Source: Acinetobacter pittii | GTDB taxonomy: Bacteria; Pseudomonadota; Gammaproteobacteria; Pseudomonadales; Moraxellaceae | Assembly (NCBI RefSeq): GCF_034067285.1 | Contig: NZ_CP139286.1 | Coordinates: 1,674,001-1,738,000, forward strand | Direction of reading: 5' to 3' | DNA: 64,000 nt | Shown: piece by piece, positions 1 to 9,023 of the stretch | Layout of the letters: each line of letters starts with the position of its first letter | How positions within the stretch are numbered: position 1 is the stretch's first letter | Program-made: the position numbers and the translations under genes | Notes under the pieces: model-generated | Databases searched by the model: none | Told to the model about the DNA's origin: nothing | The model's input: only the letters and a program-made list of their open reading frames with translations

Positions 1-759
1 TTTGAACGTCTGCCTCGCAATATGCCAGTAACAGCTTTGGGCGAGCAGGTGATTCGATATGCGCAGCGTGTTTTAAATGATGCAAAGCATTTTGTCGAAG
101 ACATAGAAATTTTACGGTTAGGTGGTCACGGTTTTTTAAAAGTAGGCGGTATCTTTGCCGCAACCGCTGTGGTAATTCCAAACTCAATTATTGAGATTAA
201 GAAACAATGGCCACTACTTTCTATCGATGTTGTTGAGCAAACCAGTGACCATTTAATGGAAATGCTAAGTGAACATACTCTAGATTTAGCCGTAGGTCGT
301 TTTACCGCGGTGACGCAAAGTCAATTTTTTGATTTCCAACCTTTGGGCCCGGAGCCGTTTTGCATAGTGGTAAATAATGCTCATCCATGTGCCCATAAAA
401 AGTTTTGTACATTAGAAGAATTACTAAATTGGCCATGGGTACTTTATCCGAAAGGCACGCCAATTCGAGAACGTATGGAAGGCGCATTTGCCCGAGCAAA
501 AGTCAAAATTCCTTTAAATACGGTCAATACCATGTCGATGCAGACCTTTTTGCAGATCTTAAAAGGTGCACCTATGGTGGGAATGTTGCCCGAAGCGATG
601 GTGATTGATCAGGTAAAAGAGGGACAATTACAGATTTTAGAAACAGATCTAATTTTAGATGCGCAGGATTATGGAATTTTGACGCGCAAAGATGAACCAG
701 TGTCTGATATTGCAGCAGCGTTTATTAATATCTTACTTAAAAATGCAAAACGTAAATAA
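1..759 (+). CDS. LysR-family transcriptional regulator, 5' end outside the window
   Basis: The reading frame is open from the first base, and the residues before the first in-window ATG (FERLPRN, then MPVTALGEQV) match the end of a LysR winged-helix domain, where an R-x-x-x-L/T-x-x-G segment leads into the linker helix. The helix-turn-helix itself therefore lies upstream of the window. The visible 252 residues hold the linker helix and a type-2 periplasmic-binding-fold effector domain. A sugar-acid module follows on the same strand 215 bases later and is its most likely target, though this is inferred only from position. A hairpin follows the stop codon. The family call is firm; the effector is unknown. 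Confidence 0.85.
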   Translation, partial: FERLPRNMPVTALGEQVIRYAQRVLNDAKHFVEDIEILRLGGHGFLKVGGIFAATAVVIPNSIIEIKKQWPLLSIDVVEQTSDHLMEMLSEHTLDLAVGRFTAVTQSQFFDFQPLGPEPFCIVVNNAHPCAHKKFCTLEELLNWPWVLYPKGTPIRERMEGAFARAKVKIPLNTVNTMSMQTFLQILKGAPMVGMLPEAMVIDQVKEGQLQILETDLILDAQDYGILTRKDEPVSDIAAAFINILLKNAKRK

Positions 760-766
760 AATATTC

Positions 767-795
767 AGCCTCAATCCATAGTCGGGTTTGAGGCT
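767..795 (+). terminator. Hairpin after the LysR gene
   Basis: Eight-base perfect arms (AGCCTCAA / TTGAGGCT) sit 8 bases after the stop codon, with a 13-base loop and a weak T-poor tail. It is a plausible but not classical intrinsic terminator. Confidence 0.4.
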
Positions 796-974
796 TTAAA
801 ATCAAAAAGAAAAACCTGCTTTGTTTAGTAAGTTTATAAACATAAAATTGATATTAAAAAGTTATCAATATTTAGAAATTATTCATTGGAAATTATTAAA
901 AGGAGTCCTTATCGTTTAATTCACGACAATTACAAAAGTTTTTAAGTGAATAAAAACTAGGAAAGGACCTCTAT

Positions 975-1946
975 ATGAATGTGCTAATCACTGGTGGAAC
1001 AGGTTTTATTGGAAAACAAATCGCTAAAGAGATCTTAAAAACTGGCAGTTTGACTTTAGAGGACAATAAACCTGAGCCCATCGATAAAATTATTCTATTT
1101 GATGCTTTTGCAGGCGATGATTTGCCGCAAGACCCGAGAATTGAAGTGATTGTCGGTGATATTACCGATAAAACTACAGTTGCTCATATTACAGAAAATA
1201 TTGATGTCGTTTGGCATTTGGCCGCTGTGGTGAGCTCAGCAGCAGAAGCCGATTTTGATTTAGGTATGGATGTTAATTTATATGGACTCTTAAATTTATT
1301 AGAAGAATTAAGAAAGAAGCAAACTACCCCTCGAGTCATTTTTGCTAGTGGCTGTGCTGTATTTGGTGGTCAATTACCAGAAGTTGTGACAGATGAGACA
1401 GTGGTTACACCAAAGTCTTCTTACGGTATGCAAAAAGCAGTAGGAGAATTACTTGTTTCAGATTATTCACGTAAAGGCTTTATTGATGGCCGTGTTTTAA
1501 GACTACCAACTATTGTGGTTCGTCCCGGTAAACCGAATAAAGCTGCCTCGACATTTTTTAGCTCAATCATCCGTGAACCGTTAAAAGGCGAAACGGCTAT
1601 TTGCCCCGTACCTTCAGATACTCCAGTCTTTGTTACTTCACCGCGACGTTGCGTTGAATCAATGATTAAAGCAGCGTCACTTTCGTCAGATGTACTTCAA
1701 GATAATCGAATTATTCCTCTACCGGGATTAACAGTCACGGTTAAAGAAATGCTTGAGGCACTTGAAAAAGTTGCAGGCAAACAAGCAACTGATTTGGTGC
1801 AATGGCAAGAAGACAAAACCATTCAACGTATTGTTAAAAGTTGGCCTGTTCAGGTGAAAGCTGAATATGCCGAATCTTTAGGTTTCCAAGCAGATGAAAA
1901 TTTTGAAAGCGTGATTCAGGCACATATAGAAGATACCCAAAATTAA
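975..1946 (+). CDS. denD: NAD-dependent epimerase/dehydratase family, D-erythronate dehydrogenase (DenD)-like
   Basis: A 323-residue extended short-chain dehydrogenase. The Rossmann glycine motif TGGTGFIG is at residues 6-13, a catalytic Ser lies near 125 (VIFASG) and the Tyr-x3-Lys pair is Y150/K154 (YGMQK). The overall pattern, with an insert rich in Asp/Pro near 25-55 and a substrate loop RLPTIVVRPGKPN, is that of DenD, which oxidises D-erythronate to 2-oxo-tetronate. A good ribosome site (AGGAAAGGA) precedes the ATG. The next genes encode an MFS permease and a beta-hydroxyacid dehydrogenase, supporting a C4 sugar-acid role. The kinase, isomerase and aldolase of the known four-carbon acid-sugar routes are not nearby. 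Family sure; exact substrate inferred. Confidence 0.75.
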   Translation: MNVLITGGTGFIGKQIAKEILKTGSLTLEDNKPEPIDKIILFDAFAGDDLPQDPRIEVIVGDITDKTTVAHITENIDVVWHLAAVVSSAAEADFDLGMDVNLYGLLNLLEELRKKQTTPRVIFASGCAVFGGQLPEVVTDETVVTPKSSYGMQKAVGELLVSDYSRKGFIDGRVLRLPTIVVRPGKPNKAASTFFSSIIREPLKGETAICPVPSDTPVFVTSPRRCVESMIKAASLSSDVLQDNRIIPLPGLTVTVKEMLEALEKVAGKQATDLVQWQEDKTIQRIVKSWPVQVKAEYAESLGFQADENFESVIQAHIEDTQN

Positions 1947-1979
1947 TGGCAGTGATCGCCACTTAATGTGAGAGTTATT

Positions 1980-3356
1980 ATGGAAGATATCAAAAATGTA
2001 ACTGCTCTCGAAGAGCAGACAATTAAACGTATTTCGAATCGAATTATCCCGTTTCTCATTATTCTATTCATTATGGCATTTCTAGACAGAACCAATATTG
2101 GTTTTGCTGCCCTACACATGAATGATGCACTTGGAATTACTCAAACCATTTTTGGTTTGGGTGCGGGTGTATTTTTTCTAGGTTATTTTATTGCAGAAGT
2201 TCCAAGTAATATCTTGCTTCATCGTTTTGGAGCACGAATCTGGATTGCCCGAATCATGATTACTTGGGGCATTATTGCCGGACTTATGGGCTTTATTCAT
2301 AGCGGCACTCAATTTATCGTTTTACGGTTTTTACTCGGTATTGCAGAAGCGGGTTTCTTTCCGGGCGTTATCTTTTATTTAACCTTGTGGTTTCCTGCAA
2401 AATATCGTGCCCGTGTTTTTGCAACGTTTTATCTTGGATTACCAATTGCTCAAATTATTGGAGCGCCAATTTCAGTCGGTCTCATGCAATGGGGTAATAC
2501 GATTGGCTATGAAGGTTGGCGTTTGATGTATGTGCTAGAAGGGATTCCTTCCATTATTTTAGGATTAATCTGTCTAAAATATTTAACCAATAACCCAAAA
2601 GAAGCAGAGTGGTTAACAGCTGAGCAGCGTCAATGGTTAATGACTACACTAGAGCGCGAAGAAAGAGAAAAAGCGCAATCTGCCGACGCTGCTTTAACAA
2701 AAGGTGAACTCATTAAACAAGTGTTTAAAAACCCTTTAGTGTGGATTATGGCAGTTGTGTACTTTGGAATTACCTCTGGTTCAAATGCGATGTTCTTCTT
2801 CTTACCAAGTGTTTTAGAGTCGTTCCGTAACACATTTGGTATGCAAATTAGCCTTATTCAAAATGGCTTACTTACCGCAATTCCATATGCATTTGCAGCT
2901 GTTGGTATGGTTTTATGGAGCCGCCGTTCTGACCGTAAACAAGAGCGTTACAAACACGGTGCTTGTGCTGCACTTATGGCAGCTTTCGCAATTGCGATTG
3001 CACTGATTGTAAATCAGCCATGGGCAATTATTGTAGGCTTTATTCTGCTTGCGATTGGCGTATTTAGTGCGATTAACATTTTCTGGACCATTCCTGGACA
3101 AACTCTAACGGGTGTGGGGGCCGCAGCCGGAATCGGATTGATTAACTCGGTAGGTAATTTAAGTGGTTTTACTGGCCCATATTTAACTGGATATTTATAC
3201 ACGACCACAGGAACTTACACAGTCGCATTCCTTGCTATTGCCGGCTTTGTAGCGATGGGCGGCTTAGGACTATTACTATTAGCAAAGTTAAAATCGAATA
3301 GCTTAAAAGTAGAACAACAACAACTTAAAGTTCGAACAGCTGCGGAGATGAAATAA
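1980..3356 (+). CDS. MFS transporter, anion:cation symporter (ACS) type, likely sugar-acid uptake
   Basis: About 458 residues with twelve hydrophobic segments and the MFS loop signature near the start (FLDRTNIGFAAL), typical of the ACS group that carries tartrate, galactonate and related acids. The start at 1980 is preferred over the in-frame GTG at 1968 because GAGAG lies at proper distance before it. The stop codon overlaps the next ATG (TAATG), so translation of the dehydrogenase downstream is probably coupled. Neighbours imply that it imports the substrate of the module. The substrate itself cannot be read from the sequence. Confidence 0.85.
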   Translation: MEDIKNVTALEEQTIKRISNRIIPFLIILFIMAFLDRTNIGFAALHMNDALGITQTIFGLGAGVFFLGYFIAEVPSNILLHRFGARIWIARIMITWGIIAGLMGFIHSGTQFIVLRFLLGIAEAGFFPGVIFYLTLWFPAKYRARVFATFYLGLPIAQIIGAPISVGLMQWGNTIGYEGWRLMYVLEGIPSIILGLICLKYLTNNPKEAEWLTAEQRQWLMTTLEREEREKAQSADAALTKGELIKQVFKNPLVWIMAVVYFGITSGSNAMFFFLPSVLESFRNTFGMQISLIQNGLLTAIPYAFAAVGMVLWSRRSDRKQERYKHGACAALMAAFAIAIALIVNQPWAIIVGFILLAIGVFSAINIFWTIPGQTLTGVGAAAGIGLINSVGNLSGFTGPYLTGYLYTTTGTYTVAFLAIAGFVAMGGLGLLLLAKLKSNSLKVEQQQLKVRTAAEMK

Positions 3357-4228
3357 TGGCGACCATCGGGTTTGTGGGTACAGGCATTATGGGTATGCCG
3401 ATGGCTATGAATTTACTCAAGGCAGGTCATCAAGTTAAGGTCTGGAATAGAACTTCCTCTAAAGCAGATAGCTTAAAAGAGGCGGGAGCCTATGTTTGCT
3501 CTGACCTTGAACAAGTTGGAAAAGATATAGAATTTCTAATTTGTATGCTTAGCGACGGAAAAACCTGTGATGAAATTCTATTTAAAGAGCACGGTGCAGT
3601 TTCAGAGCTAAAACCTGAAAGCACGGTTATTGTCATGAGTTCGATACCGGTTGAAGTTGCAAAAGCACAAAGTGAAAAGTGTAAAGAAAGAGGACTTGGA
3701 TACTTAGATGCTCCTGTGTCCGGTGGAGAAAAAGGTGCCCAAAATGCAAGTCTTGCTATTATGGTAGGCGGAGAAGCTAAAACATTTTCACAAGCTGAAA
3801 CTATTTTAACTGCAATGGGCCGACCAATTTTAGTGGGCGGGGCTGGCTGCGGAATGCTCGCAAAACTTGTAAATCAAATGATTGTAGCCACCACCATCGC
3901 AACAGTAAGCGAAGGTTTATTGCTTGCCAATAAAGCTGGCGCCGATCCTATTAAGCTAAAACAGGCACTCACGGGAGGCTTTGCCGACTCCCCAATTTTA
4001 CAGCAGCATGGTGAACGTATGCTAAATCGAGATTTTAAACCGGGAGGCACTGCTCGAAACCAGCATAAAGATATTCATACGGCCGTTAACTATGCCAAAT
4101 CGCTTGAGCTGAATTTACCTATTGCCCAACAGGTCAGTCAATTATTTGAAAATATGCTTGTTGCCGGAGATGGTGAGTTGGATCATTCTGGTTTAATTCG
4201 TGAACTTGAGCGAATGAATCACGTTTAG
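3356..4228 (+). CDS. NAD(P)-dependent beta-hydroxyacid dehydrogenase (GarR/LtnD-like)
   Basis: A 290-residue member of the 3-hydroxyisobutyrate dehydrogenase family. It shows the N-terminal cofactor motif GFVGTGIMGMPM (residues 5-16), the substrate motif DAPVSGGEKGA (118-128) and the catalytic Lys of the GxxGxxxK-x2-N segment (K170, N173). Relatives are tartronate semialdehyde reductase (GarR) and L-threonate dehydrogenase (LtnD); the sequence alone does not separate them. It overlaps the stop of the permease gene by one base, so the three genes form an operon. Together with the DenD-like enzyme it suggests that two sugar-acid epimers enter one route. Confidence 0.8.
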   Translation: MATIGFVGTGIMGMPMAMNLLKAGHQVKVWNRTSSKADSLKEAGAYVCSDLEQVGKDIEFLICMLSDGKTCDEILFKEHGAVSELKPESTVIVMSSIPVEVAKAQSEKCKERGLGYLDAPVSGGEKGAQNASLAIMVGGEAKTFSQAETILTAMGRPILVGGAGCGMLAKLVNQMIVATTIATVSEGLLLANKAGADPIKLKQALTGGFADSPILQQHGERMLNRDFKPGGTARNQHKDIHTAVNYAKSLELNLPIAQQVSQLFENMLVAGDGELDHSGLIRELERMNHV

Positions 4229-4359
4229 TCATGTTTTAAATATATTAATAGGTAATTGATTGATGCCGCAGAACTATTGCTGCATCAATCACTACAGCTT
4301 TACAACAAATTAGGATACTAAAAGTAAGCTGACAAACCCAAATCCCTCCAATAAAAAAC

Positions 4360-4387
4360 TTGCTATTTAATCTATATGGATTATTAT
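4360..4387 (+). promoter_or_regulatory. Promoter with embedded operator upstream of the TetR gene
   Basis: A -35-like TTGCTA (4360-4365), a 16-base spacer and a -10-like TATTAT (4382-4387). Most of the spacer is the word TAATCTATATGGATTA (4368-4383), with TAATC/GATTA arms. A 32-base stretch around it is repeated with two mismatches before the lipoprotein gene at 5352-5379, arguing for one shared repressor. The rest of the 4229-4547 gap shows no gene. Confidence 0.6.
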
Positions 4388-4547
4388 TTTTCTTTTAAAG
4401 ATGAACGCCCTTAAACAAAATAGTTAGAAATTTTTGAATTCATCTTTGATTGTTTGACTTACTTATAAGGCCAATATATTAAATTTTGGATTATTTGGTA
4501 TGTTTATGCCCTTAAGGAATTTAATTTTAACTGAATTGTGGAATCTA

Positions 4548-5168
4548 ATGAGTAAACAGCAGACTAAAGAAAAATTGATAGAAGCAGCAATCATTCTTTT
4601 TTCACAAAATAATATTGAAACGCTATCAGTGCAAAAAATTAATGAGACCGCAGGCGTAGCAAACAAATCAGCACTTTATTACCACTTTAAGTCTAAATGG
4701 GGCTTAGTAGAAGCGGCCTTAGATCATGTTATGCAGCCATATATGGCTGACAGCCTTGAATTACTAAATACTATTCCTTCAGATAACGTACAGGTTTCTG
4801 ATGTGGTAGATGCGTTAATGAAGCCAATGGTAAAAATACTTTTACAGGATAATGGAATTCATTACTTAAAGTTTTTCTCTAAGACCATTAGTGCCGGAGA
4901 TGAAGGACGAGTTATTGTTGCAAAAACCTTAGTGCCGATTGCAAATAAAGCTGTAGCTTTATTAAAACAGGCTTTACCTGATGCTGATTCTAATGCGATT
5001 TCACTTAAAGTTCTTTTTACTTTTAATATCATTTTAAATGTGATTAGTGATATTGGGCTTGAGCATTTTTGGCCAACAGATGTTAAGGACCATAGATTAT
5101 TAGGAAAATATTTAAAAGACTATATTGAAGGGGGAATTCGTTTTAAAGCTGAACATTTTTATAAATAA
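4548..5168 (+). CDS. TetR-family transcriptional regulator
   Basis: About 206 residues. The N-terminal helix-turn-helix is clear (TKEKLIEAAIILFSQNN, then ALYYHFKSKWGLVEAALDHV). The ATG at 4548 is preferred over the in-frame ATG at 4500 because family members begin a few residues before the first helix, giving MSKQQTKEKLI. The C-terminal half is a helical ligand domain with no recognisable ligand. The operator-like word in its own promoter and two copies upstream of the following lipoprotein gene suggest autorepression and control of the lipoprotein, perhaps also the sulfatase. Family certain; targets inferred. Confidence 0.88.
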   Translation: MSKQQTKEKLIEAAIILFSQNNIETLSVQKINETAGVANKSALYYHFKSKWGLVEAALDHVMQPYMADSLELLNTIPSDNVQVSDVVDALMKPMVKILLQDNGIHYLKFFSKTISAGDEGRVIVAKTLVPIANKAVALLKQALPDADSNAISLKVLFTFNIILNVISDIGLEHFWPTDVKDHRLLGKYLKDYIEGGIRFKAEHFYK

Positions 5169-5351
5169 AGAAAGAAGTTCGTCTAATTTCACAAAGATAA
5201 TTTTAGAGTGTCTCATTTATCATTTTTAGAGTATCTGCATATTCACTATGCCTCAAAACAATATGTTTTATTACTTATCCTATTGATATTAAAAACAATT
5301 TCATTGACTTAATAGAAGAAAGTAATTTTCTTAATTGGTGATAAAAATAGC

Positions 5352-5397
5352 TTGATATTTAATCTATTTGGATTATTATTTTAATCTAAATGGATTA
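5352..5397 (+). promoter_or_regulatory. Promoter with two tandem operator-like words before the lipoprotein gene
   Basis: TTGATA (5352-5357), a 16-base spacer and TATTAT (5374-5379) form a sigma-70-like promoter. TAATCTATTTGGATTA (5360-5375) overlaps the spacer and TAATCTAAATGGATTA (5382-5397) lies just after the -10, 22 bases centre to centre. Both match the word before the TetR gene at 4368-4383. The position fits repression by the upstream TetR protein. Confidence 0.6.
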
Positions 5398-5467
5398 GAT
5401 CTTAAAATTTAAGGTTCAAAATATAACAAGGGAAACCAAAGGATGAAGTTTTTATAACTTGGTCAAA

Positions 5468-6877
5468 ATGGAAAAAAGAATTATGGAAAAGTTTAATCGA
5501 TTAAAGATTGCAATATTATTGACTGTTGTTGGTTCAGTGAGTTTAAGTGCATGTAATGACAGCGATGATTCCACTCAGGTAAATAATCCAATCACCCCAG
5601 AAACTGAGTTAACAGATTGCATGTGGCAAGATTCTGTGACAAGTAAACAGCATACGGGTGAAGATCCTTTAAACTATGCTTTTCCTGACTCTAACGTGAC
5701 ATATTGGTCATCAGAATTTATTGTACCTGAAGGTGCAAAAGTGATGATTGATGGTGATTATCCTTATTCACGACACTTTTCATTGGTGAGCTATACTGCT
5801 AAAGGTGAGCGGGTTAACTCATTATTAGACGCTACTATTTTGCCTAACCAAGGTTCAGTTAACCCGTTTGTAGTCGGCAATAACCGTCTAGGTAAAAACC
5901 GCGCTTACTCAGCGCAATTACAATTGGGAGACCTACCAAATAGTCCTTTAAGTAATACTTTGTATGCGCCTAAAACAGCAGACGGTAAAGTTGCTATTTT
6001 ATACCGTGTCTATGTACCTAACAAAAATATGGATATTAAGGGTAATGTAAGTTTTCCACGTTTTAAAGTACAACTAGCAAACGGTGACATTAAGAAAGGG
6101 CAAGACGTTTGTAATATTTTACAAGTAAAAAAAGCACCGATTGACCGTATATCAACAATGCCATTAAAAGTTACTTTGGATGCTTTTAACCAAAACAGAT
6201 ATGAGGGTTTTCCTGCACAACAAGAGCCAAAATGGTACAAAGCCTTTAGCGCTTTAGATAGTTTCAAATGTATTTATAAATTTGATCCGATTACTAAGCA
6301 GCCGATCGATAAATGTGAAGGTTTAACGGTAACACCTAAACTTGGTTATTGGGCGACTCCGGATAATGAATATGTCTATGCTGCGGTAAGCCGTAAATTA
6401 GGTAAAGTCATAGAACTTCGGGGTAAACTTCCAAACACAGAGAAAACATTTAATAACGATCCATTTGTTCAAAAAACTGATGTCCGTTATTGGTCAATTT
6501 GTACTAACGAAGTGATTACCACTGCAACAAATTATTGTCTTTATGATGAAAATATTCAAAAAGTAGATAAAGACGGTTTCTATACCATTGTTGCCTCTTT
6601 ACCAGAAGATCGACCGGCAAATGCCCGAGAAGAGTGTGGCGTGTATTTTCTTGAGCTAAGCCCGCGTGGTTCAGGCTATACAGCCGAAGATGGTAAAGCT
6701 TTTGGTCACACAGACTTTGGCTTATTTATTATGCGTAATTTATTACCGAATAATGATTTTGCTTACGCCGTTCAAAAAGTGAAAGCACCAGGCGAAGAAA
6801 AAGCAGTCATGGGCGACTATTTACCAGATATTCATTACACCTCGAAAGACGCTTTTGAAACAAAAGGATGTTCTTAA
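5468..6877 (+). CDS. Uncharacterised lipoprotein, about 470 residues
   Basis: The N-terminus has a basic stretch, a hydrophobic segment (IAILLTVVGSVS) and a lipobox LSAC followed by an Asp/Ser-rich linker, so the mature protein should be lipid-anchored. The rest is soluble and beta-rich with scattered Cys (several near residues 140-210 and 290-390, DVCNIL, FKCIY, ICTNEV, YCLYD, EECGVY), suggesting disulfides in the periplasm. I do not recognise the family. Starts at TTG 5459, ATG 5468 and ATG 5483 are all possible; 5468 was chosen. Upstream operator words and the downstream sulfatase suggest a role in handling sulfate esters or related surfactants, but this is only context. A strong terminator follows. 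Confidence 0.7.
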   Translation: MEKRIMEKFNRLKIAILLTVVGSVSLSACNDSDDSTQVNNPITPETELTDCMWQDSVTSKQHTGEDPLNYAFPDSNVTYWSSEFIVPEGAKVMIDGDYPYSRHFSLVSYTAKGERVNSLLDATILPNQGSVNPFVVGNNRLGKNRAYSAQLQLGDLPNSPLSNTLYAPKTADGKVAILYRVYVPNKNMDIKGNVSFPRFKVQLANGDIKKGQDVCNILQVKKAPIDRISTMPLKVTLDAFNQNRYEGFPAQQEPKWYKAFSALDSFKCIYKFDPITKQPIDKCEGLTVTPKLGYWATPDNEYVYAAVSRKLGKVIELRGKLPNTEKTFNNDPFVQKTDVRYWSICTNEVITTATNYCLYDENIQKVDKDGFYTIVASLPEDRPANAREECGVYFLELSPRGSGYTAEDGKAFGHTDFGLFIMRNLLPNNDFAYAVQKVKAPGEEKAVMGDYLPDIHYTSKDAFETKGCS

Positions 6878-6893
6878 AATCTAGGTTCAAACT

Positions 6894-6925
6894 AAACCAA
6901 TCTTTTGATGAAAGATTGGTTTTTT
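6894..6925 (+). terminator. Intrinsic terminator after the lipoprotein gene
   Basis: Twelve-base perfect arms (AAACCAATCTTT / AAAGATTGGTTT) with a five-base loop and a T-run. It separates the lipoprotein from the sulfatase gene, so the latter needs its own promoter or read-through. Confidence 0.8.
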
Positions 6926-7013
6926 GTTAGTTCAATAAGAAGTTTAATTCAATAAAAATGTCTCCCAAGTATGATGGGATACAACGTATATAGAACATAA
7001 ATAAGGAAATTTT

Positions 7014-8963
7014 ATGAAAATTAACGTACTCACTACTTCATTGTTATGCGCTTTATCTTTCAATACATTTGCAGCAACTAAAGTAGAAAAAGTAGTTATT
7101 GATTCAAATGCTTCTTATAGTAGTAAATATAATCTCCAAAATGCTGATGAGTTTAATAACGCCGCAAGAGGTTTTATTGCTAAACCCAGTGGGCAAATAA
7201 AGAATGAGCAAGGAGATGTGATTTGGGATTTTGATGCATTTAATTTTATTAAAGATCAGGCCCCTGATACTGTAAATCCGAGCCTTTGGCGGCAGGCTAA
7301 ATTAAATAATAATGTGGGTTTGTTTAAAGTTGCAGACCGTGTTTGGCAAGTTCGCGGTTTTGATCTGGCAAATATGACCATTATTCAGGGCAAGAGCGGC
7401 TGGATTATTGTTGACACTTTAACGTCAAAAGAAACTGCCGAAGCTGCTATTAAATTTGCAAGGCAGCATCTAGGTGACCAAAAAATCTCAGCGATTATTT
7501 TCACACATAGCCATGTTGACCATTTTGGGGGAGCGCTAGGTGTTATCTCTACCGAAGAATTAAAGCAAAAGCAAATACCGATTATTGCACCCGAAGGCTT
7601 TATGGAAGAAGCGACCAGCGAGAATATTATGGCTGGTCCAGCAATGACTCGGCGAGCAACCTATATGTATGGAACATATTTGCCTAAAAATACCGAAGGT
7701 TTAGTAGATAATGGTTTAGGTAAGGCTGTAGCAGTAGGACAAATCGGGATTTTAGAACCCAATCAGTTAATTACTCAGAAAGAACAAAAATTGAATATTG
7801 ATGGGTTAGATTTCGTATTTTATAACGTTCCGAGTTCTGAAGCACCTTCAGAATTAACCTTCTCAATTCCCTCAATGAAACTATATAACGGTGCAGAAAT
7901 TCTTTCTCATACTTTGCATAATCTCTACACATTAAGAGGTGCTAAAGTCCGTGATACGCTAAAGTGGGTTAGTTATTTAAGCCAAGCTTTAGAGCAAACT
8001 CAAAATTCAGAGGTTTTTATTGCTCAGCATCATTGGCCTGTTTGGGGGAATAAAAATATTCAAGATTTTATTAAAACACAAAGAGATGTCTATAAATTTA
8101 TTCACGACCAAACAGTTCGTTATATGAATTCTGGTTTAAATGGTGCTGAAATTGCAGAAAAAATTAAACTGCCACCAGAGTTAGATCAAAAGCTATATGC
8201 GCACGGCTATTATGGCACCTTAAAACATAATGCGAAGGCTGTATATCAATATTATATGGGCTGGTTTGATGCCAACCCTTCAAATTTAGATCCATTACCG
8301 CCTAAAGATGCAGCAAAGAAATATATTGAACTGGCAGGAGGAGAGGCGAATGCCTTAAAAAATGCTCAAGACGCCTATAGCAAAGCTGAATATAGATGGG
8401 CAGCAGAAGTTTTAAAGTATGTAGTATTTAATAATCCAGCAAATTCTCAAGCAAAAGATTTATTAGCAAAAACCTATCGACAATTAGGTTATTCAGCAGA
8501 AGCGGCAACTTGGCGTAATTTCTATTTATCAGGTGCTCAAGAATTACAAGGCTTTACTCCACTTAAGAGTACGTCTGGTCGTTTAGGTTTACTGATTCAT
8601 ACGCCTACTGAAAGATTTCTTGAGGCTATGGCAACCAATCTCGATGTCGAAAATTTAAAAAATGAAAATCAATGTATGAACTTGGTCCTGACCGATACAC
8701 AAGAAAATTTTTCATTGCGGATTGAAAACTCCGTAATGCTCTTTGATAAATATGAGAATGATCGCTTACCAACAAACTGCCCAACGTTAAAGCTGACTAA
8801 ACTTTTATATTTGCAGTTAATTACAGGTGGGGCCGATGCTTCAAAAGTCTTAGTTTCTAAAGACAGTGAAGTAAAAGGAAACCCATTAAAAATTGGTAAG
8901 TTCTTCTCTTTATTTAAAAAGTCTAATAATGGTTTTCCAATTGTGACTCGACCAGAGAGTTGA
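7014..8963 (+). CDS. Secreted alkyl/aryl sulfatase, SdsA1-type metallo-beta-lactamase fold
   Basis: 649 residues, close to the 658 of Pseudomonas SdsA1. A Sec signal peptide ends near residue 20 (NTFA). The metallo-beta-lactamase zinc motif THSHVDH is at 164-170 and a later ligand region is seen in AQHHWPVWGN. The alkylsulfatase dimerisation segment (YMGWFDANPSNLDPLPP) and a C-terminal SCP2-like domain follow. Such enzymes hydrolyse primary alkyl sulfates such as dodecyl sulfate to alcohol and sulfate in the periplasm. A ribosome site (AAGGAA) precedes the ATG. No sulfatase-specific transporter is next to it. The confidence in the family is high. Confidence 0.9.
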   Translation: MKINVLTTSLLCALSFNTFAATKVEKVVIDSNASYSSKYNLQNADEFNNAARGFIAKPSGQIKNEQGDVIWDFDAFNFIKDQAPDTVNPSLWRQAKLNNNVGLFKVADRVWQVRGFDLANMTIIQGKSGWIIVDTLTSKETAEAAIKFARQHLGDQKISAIIFTHSHVDHFGGALGVISTEELKQKQIPIIAPEGFMEEATSENIMAGPAMTRRATYMYGTYLPKNTEGLVDNGLGKAVAVGQIGILEPNQLITQKEQKLNIDGLDFVFYNVPSSEAPSELTFSIPSMKLYNGAEILSHTLHNLYTLRGAKVRDTLKWVSYLSQALEQTQNSEVFIAQHHWPVWGNKNIQDFIKTQRDVYKFIHDQTVRYMNSGLNGAEIAEKIKLPPELDQKLYAHGYYGTLKHNAKAVYQYYMGWFDANPSNLDPLPPKDAAKKYIELAGGEANALKNAQDAYSKAEYRWAAEVLKYVVFNNPANSQAKDLLAKTYRQLGYSAEAATWRNFYLSGAQELQGFTPLKSTSGRLGLLIHTPTERFLEAMATNLDVENLKNENQCMNLVLTDTQENFSLRIENSVMLFDKYENDRLPTNCPTLKLTKLLYLQLITGGADASKVLVSKDSEVKGNPLKIGKFFSLFKKSNNGFPIVTRPES

Positions 8964-8971
8964 AAATATCA

Positions 8972-9006
8972 GCAGCACTTGCACTGAGAAAATCATCAGG
9001 TGCTGC
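8972..9006. terminator. Weak hairpin between convergent genes
   Basis: Seven-base arms GCAGCAC / GTGCTGC with a long loop lie between the stop codons of the sulfatase and the LysR gene. There is no T-run, so it is only a candidate. Confidence 0.3.
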
Positions 9007-9023
9007 ATGAGTAAGCCGTAAGC

